This document shows, piece by piece, positions 1 to 10,455 of a DNA stretch of 64,000 bases; position 1 is the stretch's first letter, and each line of letters begins with the position of its first letter. Both the position numbers and the translations under genes were made by a program. The notes beneath the pieces were generated by a model. The model had not been told where the DNA came from and did not search any database. It saw only the letters and a list, made by a program, of their open reading frames with translations. The stretch is from NCBI GenBank assembly GCA_949126835.1, contig OX421493.1, positions 59,257,898-59,321,897 on the forward strand, written 5' to 3'. This DNA is from Anisus vortex (Eukaryota > Mollusca > Gastropoda > Planorbidae).

Positions 1-748
1 ATAGCTATACATCAGAAGTTTATTTTATTTTTTTAAAACATATTTACACTACAGTAATATAAAAAATGAGTTTAATTATATATTAATATACATCAAATTA
101 AAGGTTAACATCTTGTCTTTGTGGGGGAAAAATCTTACAACAAACCATTAAGAAATAGATGAGAAAATTGCATTTTTCAATTTTACTCCCAAATTATTTT
201 TTCCCTAAAATTGTCAGTTTTATCGGTTTTTCTCAAAATACTACTTTTTCTTCTTCTTTTTGTATTAACTTCCTTATTTATGAACCAATCTTTCTAAATT
301 TTTTTACATACACTTAGTACATGTTATTACTCATAGTTACAGGATGAATTTTTGATATGAGTTATAGTTTTTCATAAATTAAATTTTAATTTGAAAAAAG
401 TGCAATTAAATTTATTTTTTTCATATGTCCTACTAAAAAATTCATATAAATTTTATTTATCAATTTAACCAAATTTCATTCACAAATTTTATAAAAATAT
501 AGCTTATAAATATTTCAACCAAATTGCAATACATTATCTTGATAAATAATCAAGTTGATACATTTTGTATTGCGTGGTAAATCGTTAATTAAAAAATCCA
601 AAATGGCCGCCATTCCCATCACAACCATCAGAAATGATTTTTTTAAGATATGCTTACTCGGACCTGCTTATACTATCTATATACCAAAAATGGTCATGAT
701 GCGTGCACAAATAAAAAAAAGAGCTTTCTACTGGCTCCCCTACACTTA
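1..748. other. AT-rich sequence, no gene seen
   Basis: Very AT-rich with many homopolymer T and A runs. Short open frames on both strands have no recognisable domain or coding character. I see no RNA gene or repeat boundary here. Confidence 0.6.
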
Positions 749-931
749 ACGTTTTAATAGTAGCACTTAATTTAAGTTTATTTTTAGAACAGGTGCATGT
801 AAACATTGAGGCAGATAGAATTTCTTGTAGGATCACGTGTTACTGATTCAACTTCGATACATCTAGAGATGATCGACATTGTTTATCTTGACATTTTCAC
901 GACTGTTAGGTCTTTGGTACTATTAACTAAT
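749..931 (+). repeat. Dispersed repeat, copy 1 of 2
   Basis: Closely matches 14963-15162 in the same orientation, starting at AACGTTTTAATAGTAGC and ending near CTTTGGTACTATTAAC. The second copy has a short extra T-rich stretch and runs straight into a SINE. The family is not recognised. The pair shows this is an interspersed element and that the short open frames across it are not genes. Confidence 0.7.
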
Positions 932-1204
932 GTCACAGTTTAGCTTTGATGGTACTAATTAAATCATGTGTGGCCAACGTTTTCATCAAACCACTGACTC
1001 TACAGTCACAACCAACACTTAACTGTTTCGTTAGTTGTATTGTATTACTTCATGAATTTATTTATTTAGTTTCTTTTTGCTTCATTGTAGCCTATATGTC
1101 AACGGCGGACACTCAATACAATGTTTTCAATTATTTTGTAATTATTGGTTTATTATTTATCTGACGCTCTTAACAAAATGTGTCACTCTAAGTTATTACT
1201 GACT

Positions 1205-1380
1205 GGACAGATTAAAGTATAGAGTTTTAGATCCAGTGTGTGTCAACACAAAAAGTATTGCCTACAAGTACGCTCCATCTATATGGAACAGCTTTGCCTC
1301 AGACACAGCGAGAATCTGAGACAAACGAGTCTTTTAAAAGAAGCTTAAAGACCTTACTCTTTGGCTAGTGTCTGTGTGCC
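1205..1380 (+). pseudogene. Remnant of a non-LTR retrotransposon ORF2 C-terminus
   Basis: A plus-strand frame reads YKYAPSIWNSFASDTARI, a stop, and then a Lys/Leu-rich stretch. It matches the conserved tail of CR1/RTE-like ORF2 proteins, a 'Y..APSIWNSLPSDIR' pattern followed by 'FK..LKT.LF'. Stops interrupt it, so it is a dead 3' fragment. Assignment to a clade is not possible from so short a piece. Confidence 0.5.
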
Positions 1381-1414
1381 CTGCATATTAATACAACTAC
1401 CACAAGAGCGCACC

Positions 1415-1450
1415 AGTGGCGTAGCTAGGTTTTGACGCTAGGGGGAGCGA
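1415..1450 (+). mobile_element. Left end of a hAT-like element (CAGTGGCGTAGCTAGG)
   Basis: CAGTGGCGTAGCTAGG is the terminal inverted repeat type also seen at 16292 (CAGTGGCGTATTTAGG). I could not find a matching right end nearby, so only the terminus is called. Confidence 0.4.
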
Positions 1451-2296
1451 ACTATTAGGGAAAATGCCCCACTTTTAGCGATTTTTCCATATTCATAGAA
1501 GAACTAAGAATTCGTACGTATCAAGTGTTATAAGAAAATCATGTGCCTCATGATACACACACTGTATAATATGGCAGTATTTTTTTAACCATCCACGATT
1601 TTTACTAGCAACTATTAGTGGTGGGAATTTCTGCAAAATTGATTGCATCTACTGCTCATTTTCTGGATGAATATCTACTGTCGAAAAGTATTTATAGAAT
1701 CAATGCGAATGCTTCTATAGGACTGAATTCTTCTTCGTTTTAATTTTGAAAGACGAGATAAATCGTCAATATAGACATTTTTAAAGTGATTTAAAAAAAT
1801 CGAGACTCAACATTTTTTATTTACTGTATATATGTGTAAATTACTTAACCCTGTCCCAATGATACGTTATATGAAGTATCTTTTCTTTTCTTTTTTTTCC
1901 TTTCATCTATTAAAACACCACGCCCGACAAACGAATTTCTTTAAAAAAAAGTTATTTCTCTTCTTTTCTTCTTTCTTTTAAATTATGTGGGTATCTTTTT
2001 TTTTTTTTTTTTTGCGAAGTTCATGTAACCATGTTTTCAATCATTACACGTATACCGTCGAGAAGAAGAAAGCCAGCGAGCTTTAAGTCACATTAGTACT
2101 TTTCGGTGAGTACACAATACTTGAACCCCAACTTTTTTTTTGTTGAGAATGCGAGCGAGCGTACTCCTTTGGAGCTCGGAGAACTAACTCTGCTGTATCC
2201 ACGCACCACTGATACATCACGGTAAAAGTTAGGCACAAACGCTTGGCCGTTCCTGTCCACTCTAAGTTCCTGCTTATGACCTGGTCACCACTATAG
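1451..2296. other. No gene seen; T-rich tracts
   Basis: Holds long T tracts at about 1885-1905 and 1997-2014 and a slightly GC-richer patch at 2040-2280. No coding frame, RNA gene or clear repeat boundary can be supported. Confidence 0.5.
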
Positions 2297-3085
2297 TAGG
2301 GATCGGCAATCTAAGGCACGCGTGCCATGCAGAGCGTTTTTCAATTAGAAACCTCAAAGGTGTTTAATTTTTTATGAAAACAAAGACAACTATATTTTTC
2401 AGTAATATTTATATTGAGTGAAATCAATTTCACAACATTTAACTTTATGTACTTCCCTTTACAAAGGCATATATTAAGATAGATAGTTGCGATTTTTCAG
2501 AAGCACATCGAAGCACTCAAAGCGGATTTTCAAGACTTTAAATTGATTTTTTCATACCTAATCAAGCAGAATTGGCTTAATCTTACTTCGGCCTTCTTAG
2601 ATGTAGATAACTTTTTTTAAATTAAGTGTATGGATATTGGCGATTTGAAAACGTAGCCAGTTGAATTTTAAACCTTTAATGAAATGAGCATCGAAATTTG
2701 CCAAATTGTTTAAGAGATAAACTCCTTAAGGTTGAATGGAGAAATAATTTAATGCAGGAAATGTTTATTTACAACTGTTTAACGTAAATTAATGTTGTAC
2801 CTCTAATAATTAAATCTTGTAATAAATATCACAACGCTAGTTTATGTAAAGAAATAATAATTAGACAGTAATAATTCTTATATTACAAAACATAACTTGT
2901 TTGGCATCACTATTGAATCAAATTTAGAATCTTTATTTTAATTAAAGGGAAATAATGAGCTATTTTTAGTTTCGCTAATATATCTAATATTATGTTTTGT
3001 TTTTAACTTTTTGTTTTATAAAAGACTAAATGATTTAAAATGTATAACTTTATTATGACCAAACTGTCAAAAACTAGTTAAAATT
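2297..3085 (+). mobile_element. Degenerate hAT transposon remnant
   Basis: Starts near GGGATCGGCAATCTAAGGCA, a hAT-like end. It continues with a frame fragment around 2505-2560 (EALKADFQDFKL...) resembling the part of hAT transposases before the dimerisation region. Its second half aligns with 44950-45250 and, in reverse, with the right part of the 59116-59860 element: all share a block around ATTAAAGGGA(G/A)ATAAT preceded by the run TGTTTGGCATCACTAT in two of them. No intact ORF remains. Confidence 0.55.
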
Positions 3086-3229
3086 ATATAAATATTATAT
3101 TACTAATATAACATATGCACATTTTTTGAACGTTACATTAACTACCCAGTTTGCATGATTACTATGTTTTTAATTTTTCGATCGTGTATTTTTTATCAAA
3201 ATGCCTTATAAATGTGGTGTAGTTAAATG

Positions 3230-3645
3230 AATTTCTATTGCTCTACTCCTTTTTCTCTGGCTTTGTTGTAATAAAATTAATAACATAAAATTAAAATTTC
3301 CTCTATTCCTTCCCCAATGTAAACTTGTATAATTTCTACTTTATACAATCAGATATATATATGTTATGTATAAGATGCATGTACACTATTGAAGTATGAT
3401 ACGAAAGTAACGAATGAATGGAAAACTATGTCAAATAAACAGAATGAATGGATGTGAAGTCTAAACCTAACTACAACAACTACATAAATTATCTAAATTT
3501 GTTTAAATATTCTAGGTTGTCTTCTATCCTTTAGAATTGTAAAAATTGCAATTAATGTCTTCTATCCTTCCTCTTAATGTACAAATATATGAATGATATT
3601 GTACATGTAAAAAGTGTCAATAAACATTGTTGAAAAAAAAAAAGT
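3230..3645 (+). mobile_element. Retroposed sequence ending in a poly(A) tract
   Basis: A polyadenylation signal (AATAAA, about 3620) is followed 15 bases later by a run of A, as in the 3' end of a retroposed transcript. The A run ends next to GTAGTTAATTG; a near match, GTAGTTAAATG, lies at about 3218-3228 and could be the paired target duplication. The left boundary and the source transcript are uncertain. The insertion abuts the ion-channel fragment that follows. Confidence 0.45.
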
Positions 3646-3647
3646 AG

Positions 3648-3884
3648 TTAATTGTAAAGGTGTAGTAGCCTGTTTGGCACGGTAATGTCATGAAACTCTG
3701 AGGACTTCTCATTCACAAAGTACATGTCTGGAACCCAGAACTTGGCGATCAGCTTGGAGTCCAGTTCCAGGTGGTCAGCGTTGATGAGGTCATAGAATTG
3801 AAGCCTGAAGTCGTACCATGACTGGGTCACCAGCACATTTAACGAGAAGTCCTGAATGACGTCTTTCAATTGTATATAATACAT
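3648..3884 (-). pseudogene. Cys-loop ligand-gated ion channel, extracellular-domain exon fragment
   Basis: The minus-strand frame contains DFSLNVLVTQSWYDFRLQF, then KFWVPDMYFVNEKSSEFHD, then TVPNRLLHLYN. This is the ligand-binding-domain signature of GABA/glycine/glutamate-gated chloride channels: W-x-D-x-R, WxPDxxFxNEK, and the N-x-L-L-x-I/L strand. Only about 70 residues are present. The Cys-loop, the four membrane helices and the signal peptide are absent from the neighbourhood. Possible splice acceptors lie just upstream on the minus strand (…ATTCAG before GACTTCTCG). The frame ends in TAA about ten bases before the poly(A) tract of a plus-strand retroposon. It could be one exon of a gene lying mostly outside the window, or a stranded pseudogene exon; the adjacent insertion and immediate stop favour the latter. 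Confidence 0.65.
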
Positions 3885-4137
3885 AAGAAAGATATAGGTA
3901 AATATTTAGCAGTTTTTCACGGTGAACATAGTATTTTCTGAGGTACAGACATCTTTTCAAGATGGCCGGCTGACATGCGATTTTAAGCATAGCTAAGTCT
4001 ACCTGTAAATTCTTACTGCCCAGAATTTTTTATGGTGATTATATTTATTGAACTTATGTTTTCGATCTTTCTAAAAACTTACTTAACAGGTACTATTATT
4101 GAAATAAAAACTATCACCACTATTTTTCTTAGAATAA

Positions 4138-4955
4138 GAGTGGCCATAGTCAGCCCTTATAATGTCAGCGTTGACGGGGTGACTATGGCCATGCTCAGAA
4201 GTTGTTTTGTTCTTGGATTTATTGCATACAGTTAACATTTTCGGTTTATTATTCATTTTAGTGTTCACTTAAACATATTAGCATTGAGAAAGAACAACCC
4301 ATCAGGTTTTTAAAGCAACAAATAAACTTTTTTTATATTAGAAAACAATGTCTGTGAAAAATTGGCAATGACATTTGTTTCACACAGTAAAACAATTTTA
4401 TAGAACCATTATAAATACCAAACCATTGAATGTACTAAATTAAACAAATGTTGTTTAATTTAACTCACAGAACAAGTCACCATGCTCAGGACTTACCAAT
4501 CGAAGCTACAATTAAACATTTTTCATTTTTTTTTAAATATTTAAGTTTTCTTTTTCAATTTGTAATTCCATATTTTCATTATTTGTTTCATCTGCACTTT
4601 TTGTGTCTAGATATTAAACAGATTTTGCCAAGTAACTGTTATATACTGCTGTTTTATGATCTTTACGGCACAGTCAAAAGTTTATCAATAAGTTCTAAAT
4701 ACATGCATTGACACATTAATGTGGTTCTTTAATATTGTTTTAGGTATGCTGAAAAACGGAATTTATGTAATCAAGTCAATTTTCCATTCATTTGGATCAA
4801 TAAAGCAATCTTATCTTATCTTATCTTATCTTATCTTAATTCCTGCATCAATAATACCTGTCAAAATAAACCCTGTAAGAATTAGAAATCGATTAAATTA
4901 GGAAAAAATATTAGCTGGCCATAGTCACCCCAGGCCGGGGTGACTCTGGCCACTC
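4138..4955. mobile_element. Putative DNA element with hairpin-forming ends
   Basis: GAGTGGCCATAGTCA at 4138 is mirrored by TGACTCTGGCCACTC ending at 4955 (one mismatch), so the two ends form an inverted repeat. Each end also folds on itself. At 4142-4191 GGCCATAGTCA pairs with TGACTATGGCC. At 4917-4953 a near-perfect 37-bp palindrome is built from the same arm. A fifth arm copy lies at 5103-5120. No transposase is seen. The family is not recognised. Confidence 0.4.
4807..4838 (+). repeat. (TTATC)n microsatellite, likely a non-LTR tail
   Basis: Five to six TATCT/TTATC units directly follow GGATCAATAAAGCAA. The same pentamer tail occurs at 10833-10845 and 54690-54706 beside matching 3' sequences, so it probably marks the 3' end of a non-LTR retrotransposon. 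Confidence 0.6.
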
Positions 4956-5370
4956 TACAAAATATGTCTAAATTAAACTAAACACAATTTCCTATGAAAT
5001 ATATTCAGGTTTTTATCTTGAGTACTTGCCAGTCCCCTGGATTTACAACTAATTCTAGGTTTATAAGGTGACATCTGTTTAAGATATATAGAAACAAAGT
5101 TTAAAAGTGGACCATAGTCACCCCATCTTACTGGAACAACATACCTACGCCGGGAACAATTTGAGAGCAAACTTGTCCGATGATAATCTCAGGTCAAAGT
5201 TGATGTAAGTGACCTCAAATCTAAAGCCAGAAATGTCTGCTATTTTGGCATCCAGGACAATTTCACCATTACCACTAATCCAGGTGTTCATGTGTAGTGT
5301 TACAATTTGTTAGTAAATATTAACTGAATACAATAATATTAAAGAAATAATTAAAAACAACATCTATGTT

Positions 5371-5469
5371 TTGATTATTTTTTATTCGGACCTTGACTGT
5401 GTAGTCGGCCCCCGAACTGCTGTTTAATAGTTAATGCGTCCCTCGGGCTGAAAAGTTTGGAGACCCCTG
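5371..5469. mobile_element. Right end of a hAT-like element
   Basis: Ends with GAAAAGTTTGGAGACCCCTG. This is the reverse complement of the common hAT terminal motif CAGGGGTCTCCAAACTTTT. The preceding CGGCCCCCGAACTGC is also typical of the subterminal region. The left end was not found, so boundaries and size are unknown. Confidence 0.45.
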
Positions 5470-5479
5470 GGCTGCGCTA

Positions 5480-5552
5480 CTGTAGCGCACTGTGTATGCT
5501 AAATTTAATAACATGGCTTGAAGCGCCATATAAATTACCATTATTATTTTTG
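5480..5552 (+). mobile_element. 3' tail of a non-LTR retrotransposon
   Basis: GCGCCATATAAATTACCATTATTATT is a variant of the 'GCGCTATATAAAT..(ATT)n' 3' terminus also found at 37238-37265, 51505-51540 and 51625-51665 in this window. It has no coding sequence. Confidence 0.5.
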
Positions 5553-6113
5553 TATTTGGAAGATTGTTGTCCCATTCTGAGATGCTTGTGTGGATACTAT
5601 TTATGTGACAACATGGGTTAAGGGAAAATGGCAGGCACTGTCATGTTGATATTCGTTGGCAGGTCGTCTAAAGGTGTTTGTCCATTGATTGTGTTTATAT
5701 TTCTATGTGATGTCAAATAATATTTGATTTAAATGTTGACTTTGTGGCTCATTAATTATGGTAATCGTGTAACTCAACAATGCACGTTTAGCGACAACAG
5801 AAATTGATTATATAGGACTCGATGAAAACTGGCGCAGTAAGTAATTTGTTGTATTTTATTTACATGAAGAACAAGTGCATGAAATGGTGTGTGCAGAGAA
5901 GTCAGTCGAGCGAAAAATATACAAAAATTTAATGTACAAGAATGTGCATAAGCCCAGAGCATACAATCTTAGGAGTTTGAAACTGCCCCCAGTCCAGCAC
6001 GGCCTACGACTCTACGACTCTATGACTGTCTGTATGATTCACTAGCAATGTTAAAAAAACATTCTAGCAATGGTAATAAGGAGCGTGATGAGGTTAGTTT
6101 ATCGACCATATTG
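5553..6113. other. No gene seen
   Basis: Ordinary AT-rich sequence with unsupported short frames on both strands. No domain, splice pair or repeat boundary could be identified. Confidence 0.5.
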
Positions 6114-6121
6114 GTTAAAAC

Positions 6122-7083
6122 TAGGGATGTTAAACGAAAACCGGAATACCGGATTCCGGTTTTGAATCTGAAAACCGGTTTTGATTTTTAAAACCGGATT
6201 TCGGTTTTTTTGTTGGAAGGTAATCATTACTTCAAGTAGCACACCCTTTATTTTATTTTTTTATTGGTTCTGATGGAAATATAAAAAAAAATAATGTTAG
6301 ATTCACGCAAAACAATGATTGAAATGCCTTGCTAATACTATTTAGTCTTAGATATTGTGTTTCTTTTTTTTCTCCAAATACCAACTATAGCTTGCGATAA
6401 AAACAACATCAAACCAAATGTCGGCTCATCGTTTAGATGTGCGCTACTGTTTGATGTGCCTCAAGTGCGGCAGGGATTGCCCCTCCAGGGTTGGCATACA
6501 CAGCCATTCTCGGCGGTGCAGTTGGATACCTCACCCATGAAGTTACACCATCGTCTCTCGAGACGGACGGATGCCGACGAAGACTCTTGGTGTACGCAAT
6601 GGAGAGAAAAAAACCAGTTTTGTCCTGTGACCCTGAACAATTCGGCTAGACACCGCGTCTGTGCTTTATTATTAACGGCAGCATTAAATACACATTCTTT
6701 TGACTTTTGATTGGCGCTACGTAATCCTATTCAATACATTATTTTACAAGTCTAAGTCCACGGTGCACAAATTATCACTATTGAAAGCTATTATCGGTTG
6801 TAGGCCTAATCAATTAACCCATATTTTTTTTATTTCTAAAGAATGTTCTGGTAAAGTGTACAAAATCATATTGTATTCACACAAATCAACCTCTTGAATG
6901 CTATGCAAACACTTATTAAGTTTGAAATATTTTTCAAATACACCTACAAACTACGCTCATTTGTCTTTTCGGGCCTGTGACTTGTGACATTGCGGGGGGT
7001 GGGGGGGAATCGAAATCCGGTTTTAAACCGGTTTTATAGAACCGAAAGCCGGTTTTGAAAACAAACCGGTTTTAACATCCCTA
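6122..7083. mobile_element. Non-autonomous hAT element, 962 bp, perfect 8-bp target duplication
   Basis: Terminal inverted repeats begin TAGGGATGTTAAA and end TTTAACATCCCTA-like (CCGGTTTTAACATCCCTA). The subterminal regions repeat AAACCGG/CCGGTTT many times. GTTAAAAC occurs on both sides (6114-6121 and 7084-7091), a perfect 8-bp duplication as expected for hAT. No transposase is encoded. The middle contains a short C2H2-like fragment of retrotransposon type, so foreign sequence appears to have been captured. Confidence 0.85.
6453..6519 (+). pseudogene. C2H2-like zinc-finger fragment of retrotransposon origin
   Basis: In frame from 6453 it reads MCLKCGRDCPSRVGIHSHSR followed by RC. This is the 'CxxCGRxCxSRxGLxSHxRxC' pattern that often ends non-LTR retrotransposon ORF2 proteins. 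It lies in the middle of the 962-bp hAT element and in a different frame from the longer open frame covering it (6357-6710), which I do not regard as a gene. Confidence 0.45.
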
Positions 7084-7124
7084 GTTAAAACATTTCTTGG
7101 CTCCATACTCCGATAGACAGCAGG

Positions 7125-7255
7125 AAGGGGAGGGCGAGGATGAGCCATTTCCTGAAAGGGGTGGGGTAGGGGGTTACTACACAATGAAAGTCTAGTATGA
7201 GGGTGGGGAGAAGGTAGGAGGGGGGGGGGGTTAGGAGCTGGGGGCGACGCTTCAA
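7125..7255 (+). repeat. G-rich, purine-skewed tract
   Basis: Repeated runs of three to ten G on the plus strand (GGGGTGGGGTAGGGGG, GGGTGGGGAG, then G10) stand out from the AT-rich surroundings and could form G-quadruplexes. The 121-residue minus frame across it (Pro/Leu-rich) is a by-product of this skew. Confidence 0.6.
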
Positions 7256-7619
7256 ATAGATGAGAGATTGCTTTGTACTGAGCGTATTAGTTAGTGTTAT
7301 GGCGAAGTTTTGTGAAGTGAGAACTAAAGGAAGATAATGTAAAACTAAGAGTGGTGTATACACGTGTAGCAATAATACATTGAGTGGTAGAGGGGATATG
7401 AACACGTTGTCAGAATGCAAAGTATCTAAATGTAGATATGAATTACACATAATAATAAATGAAAACAGATTTATATATACTTATTTGGAATTATATAATT
7501 ATTTTTTTTTTTTTTTTACTAATTACAGCGTAACATTGAAGCAAATAATAAACATCATCTGAAATTATGCAGAATTAATATTGCCTAATAATAGTTGCAT
7601 AAAGAGCTATTATGGGCAT

Positions 7620-7760
7620 TAGGAGGAGCAAGGAACAAGTAGAGGGTATGTTAGCTGTACGACCACTGCAAGAGAAATGTCCAGAGCAGAGGATCCAGCT
7701 CTAGAGCACAACTGTGATCTTACCAAGACGTTCGATACATCCAGTCGACTCGGAGTAAAA
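7620..7760 (+). pseudogene. Reverse transcriptase fragment of a non-LTR retrotransposon
   Basis: Split over frames, the plus strand gives LQEKCPEQRIQL-like and DLTKTFDTSSRLG-like stretches. They match the RT palm motif 'VDLTKAFDTVSR.GL' of RTE/Jockey-type elements. Frameshifts and stops show it is dead; only about 45 codons remain. Confidence 0.5.
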
Positions 7761-7959
7761 TGACAAATTCTTGAATACACTTTAAAACAAAATAAAATAG
7801 ATTTGTTCCTTCTGTGTTTCGTGTAGTTTTCAATTTTCTTAAGTTCCTTGTAGTGCTCATTTCTTATTTTTACATTTAATATAGGAGAATAAGAAAGGGT
7901 GATTTAATTAGAAGACTGAGGAATAGATATAAATAGCATTAACAATACAGGAAAGTTTC

Positions 7960-8575
7960 GGACAGGTGGGGCTCGTTAACCTTGGATGGTAGCCTATCTA
8001 GGAGAAGGATACTCTGACTCCAAATCTCCGCTGCCTTGCGGCTTACCCCTTCACGGGAAAGGCTAAGGGAGTAAACCCTGACAAAAAATCAGGAGCTGGA
8101 GTCCCTAAGGCGGTTGGACTTTGTATCGTCATCACCGGCAACTCCTGCAGCGCATCTGAAGCCAAGATGTATCGACTCTGTCGCTCCCTTGGATCCGTCA
8201 GCTGCGAGGAGAGGGTGGTGGGACTGCTGATGGGCACCAGCTGGCTCTCCATATTATTTTTCCCAGGCTCTGTAGCTCAACTGGAGAGGACACTCCAGCG
8301 TCATCGCAAGATGCCGACCCAACACGGGAGGGGGCAGTTACCGGTTATAAGCTCGTCCGATTGGCGAAGGAAACGAGCGCCAAGGGTCCCCTTCGACGGT
8401 GGGAGAGGTCATCTTACCTCAATTGATGGCTACCGCCCGCCTCAAGCTGGGCAGCCCCCAGCCAGTTAGGTGTCGTCTCGCCATGGCTTACCTGCCCCAC
8501 TGGGTGCGTGGGGATCAGAGAGGCATCTCTCAAAAAGTGGGCCAAAAAACAACCGCACCAGGCAACAGGAAAGTT
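7960..8575 (+). mobile_element. GC-rich block resembling the 5' region of a non-LTR retrotransposon
   Basis: About 600 bp of markedly higher GC than either flank, with sharp edges. It contains phrases such as CTGCCTTGCGGCTTACCCC and GACTCTGTCGCTCCCTTGGA that I associate with untranslated leaders of animal non-LTR elements. Overlapping frames exist on both strands (for example 8167-8469) but none has a recognisable domain. The element assignment is from memory of the pattern and needs a repeat search. Confidence 0.4.
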
Positions 8576-9552
8576 GTAGGCTATACAACTGTTTAACGTG
8601 CACAAATTGTATAATTGTGGGTAAATCTTACAATGAATACCATAATATAGTATAATAATAGTGAACAGATAAAAAGCAGGTCTGGTTATTTGAAAAAAAA
8701 TGTATTCCATTTTTCGAAAATAGTGTGTATTATAGAAAATGCATATTTTATAATTTCAAGAGAGCAAACATAGAAAATAAAAAATAAAAATGATTTAAAA
8801 GTATCTGGTTTTATTTATAAAGGAGCGAAACAAATATTCTTATTATAATTAACAAACTTTGAAACAGTACAATATATCAAATTAAAGTATCCGGTACTGA
8901 AAATATGTTGAAAATACTCCCATGATTTGCTTTAGTTCTATGATATAAAATGAAATTTTTCTAAATATATTGGCTATTTACAAATATGCTTTAGAATAAC
9001 AGTATTAAAAAACTAAATAATAAGACAATTAGTATCTTAAAACTAAAATATAATAGGCTAATGTTGAGTTGTCATAAGTGTAACATCAAGACATAACTTT
9101 GTCTATTCGTGTAACTAACATAGCCATTCCTAAAATATAATATTACAATTTAACTATTTAAAGAGTTGCACGTGGTTCTTTTATAATTTATTGCAAACAA
9201 CTTTGAAATCTTGAGAGGTTGGACACATATTTATATATTTGTATCATACGCAACCCCTTTCAAAAGTCTAAATTATTTAAAAAAAAACAAGCCAGGATAC
9301 TCCTCCATTTTAAAACATATTCTCACTAGTGGAATCCTGTCAGAAGAATAGTACGCAGTCCACATTTAACTTTAGTTTAACTTTCGTTTAACACTAGTTT
9401 TGTGTCACTGGCGAAATATTTTTTTTTTAAGTTAAATTTAAAAAAAAAATATTTTAAATGGCTAGGTTTTTTGTGCACAGATAGACTTTACATTGTATAA
9501 TCAACAACAAAAATATACACTGCAAGTAATATATCAGATCAAATAAAGACAT
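8576..9552. other. AT-rich sequence downstream of a host gene
   Basis: No coding frame, repeat pair or RNA gene is evident. It lies downstream (minus strand) of the transmembrane exon ending at 9630. Confidence 0.5.
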
Positions 9553-9558
9553 TTTATT
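9553..9558 (-). terminator. Candidate polyadenylation signal AATAAA
   Basis: TTTATT on the plus strand reads AATAAA on the minus strand, about 72 bases beyond the stop codon at 9630-9632 of the transmembrane exon. This is a sensible distance for a short 3' UTR. Confidence 0.5.
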
Positions 9559-9629
9559 TAATTAAAATAAATGCATACATTTAATTCATTTTTTAGTCTT
9601 TACTACTTGCGTTCATTTTGTTCTCCAGT

Positions 9630-9883
9630 TTATACTTGACATCCTTGAACTGTATCGTATTGTTTTTCTTTTGTAATATTTGATGGATTATGTTGTTCAT
9701 ACTTATCTATTACATAGATGGACTCATTAAGCTTGTTATAAGCTTGTTCTTTAGTTTCCATTCGCTTTATTTTACGATGGATACAATAAACAATGGTCAA
9801 CCCTTCTACTACTGCCATAACACTCAAACAAAGAGCAGATCCAATGCCTATATAGAGTCCTGAATTGTCCTCGGAATAAACTT
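9630..9883 (-). CDS. EGF-type receptor, last exon: transmembrane helix and cytoplasmic tail
   Basis: Begins at a good minus-strand acceptor (TTTTTTTCAG before AAGTTTATTCC) in phase 1, the phase used by all EGF exons here, and ends at a stop. It encodes a short stalk, then a membrane span with core LYIGIGSALCLSVMAVVEGL followed by YCIHRKIKR. The basic stop-transfer marks the cytoplasmic side. The tail of about 50 residues contains YNKL and IYVIDKYEQ, possible sorting or phosphorylation tyrosines. It joins in phase to the EGF exon at 10852-10983, 970 bp upstream. Together with 32017-32148 and 39989-41391 it can form a single type-I receptor. The exons are visible; that they all belong to one transcript is inference. 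Confidence 0.7.
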
Positions 9884-10119
9884 CTGAAAAAAAACACAAA
9901 ATTGTATAATGATTGAATTCATTATTTAACCTTCCATGTATATTTTTATTTTAAATTACATAATAACGTAAGTAATCGAGTGTTCATAATTTAATATAGG
10001 CAAAGGTTCAATACATAAAATATAATTACATATAGATCTTCAGATACTAGAACAAGTTCGTAGTAAATAGCGGGAACAAAGAAGTTCATTCTTTTATTCT
10101 TCTATTTTCTGGGATTTTC

Positions 10120-10215
10120 CAAAGACTATAATAAGATGGACCGCTTGCTCTATTTAAAGAGCTGAATAGTTAGTTTGCACAGGCGCGGCCTACGCGCTAG
10201 TCCTTCAAGTATTCC
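10120..10215 (+). mobile_element. Fragment of the GGACCGCTTGCTCT MITE family
   Basis: CCAAAGACTATAATAAGATGG followed by ACCGCTTGCTCTATTT matches the left terminus of the element at 20292-20585. The right terminus is missing, so the copy is truncated. It lies in the last intron of the EGF receptor. Confidence 0.6.
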
Positions 10216-10455
10216 TGTGTAAACGAAAAGGAAAATTGTAAACTATATCGCAAGGTGTCGTCTATAATAACAGACACTACACACTTGAAAACTAAAAATA
10301 AGTTATATTGATTAAATCATGTATACTTTAAACATGGTAATCCCTAGAGACCCGGGGAAAAATCCTAGCCTCCTTCAGGATTGTTAAAAATTATTTAATT
10401 AATTTGATGGGAGGTGTGTGCATTTCTCTGCAGATCTGTTGGAAATAACGAACAA

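Noticed and set aside
7085..7450. 121-residue minus-strand frame
   Set aside because: Composition is set by the G-rich tract (Pro/Leu runs); no domain, no splice or start context.
8167..8710. Overlapping frames of 60-100 residues in the GC-rich block
   Set aside because: All frames are about equally open because of GC content; none has a domain.
9630..9883. ITAM in the receptor tail
   Set aside because: Only one YxxL (YNKL) is present; the next tyrosine (YVID) does not fit the YxxI/L rule.
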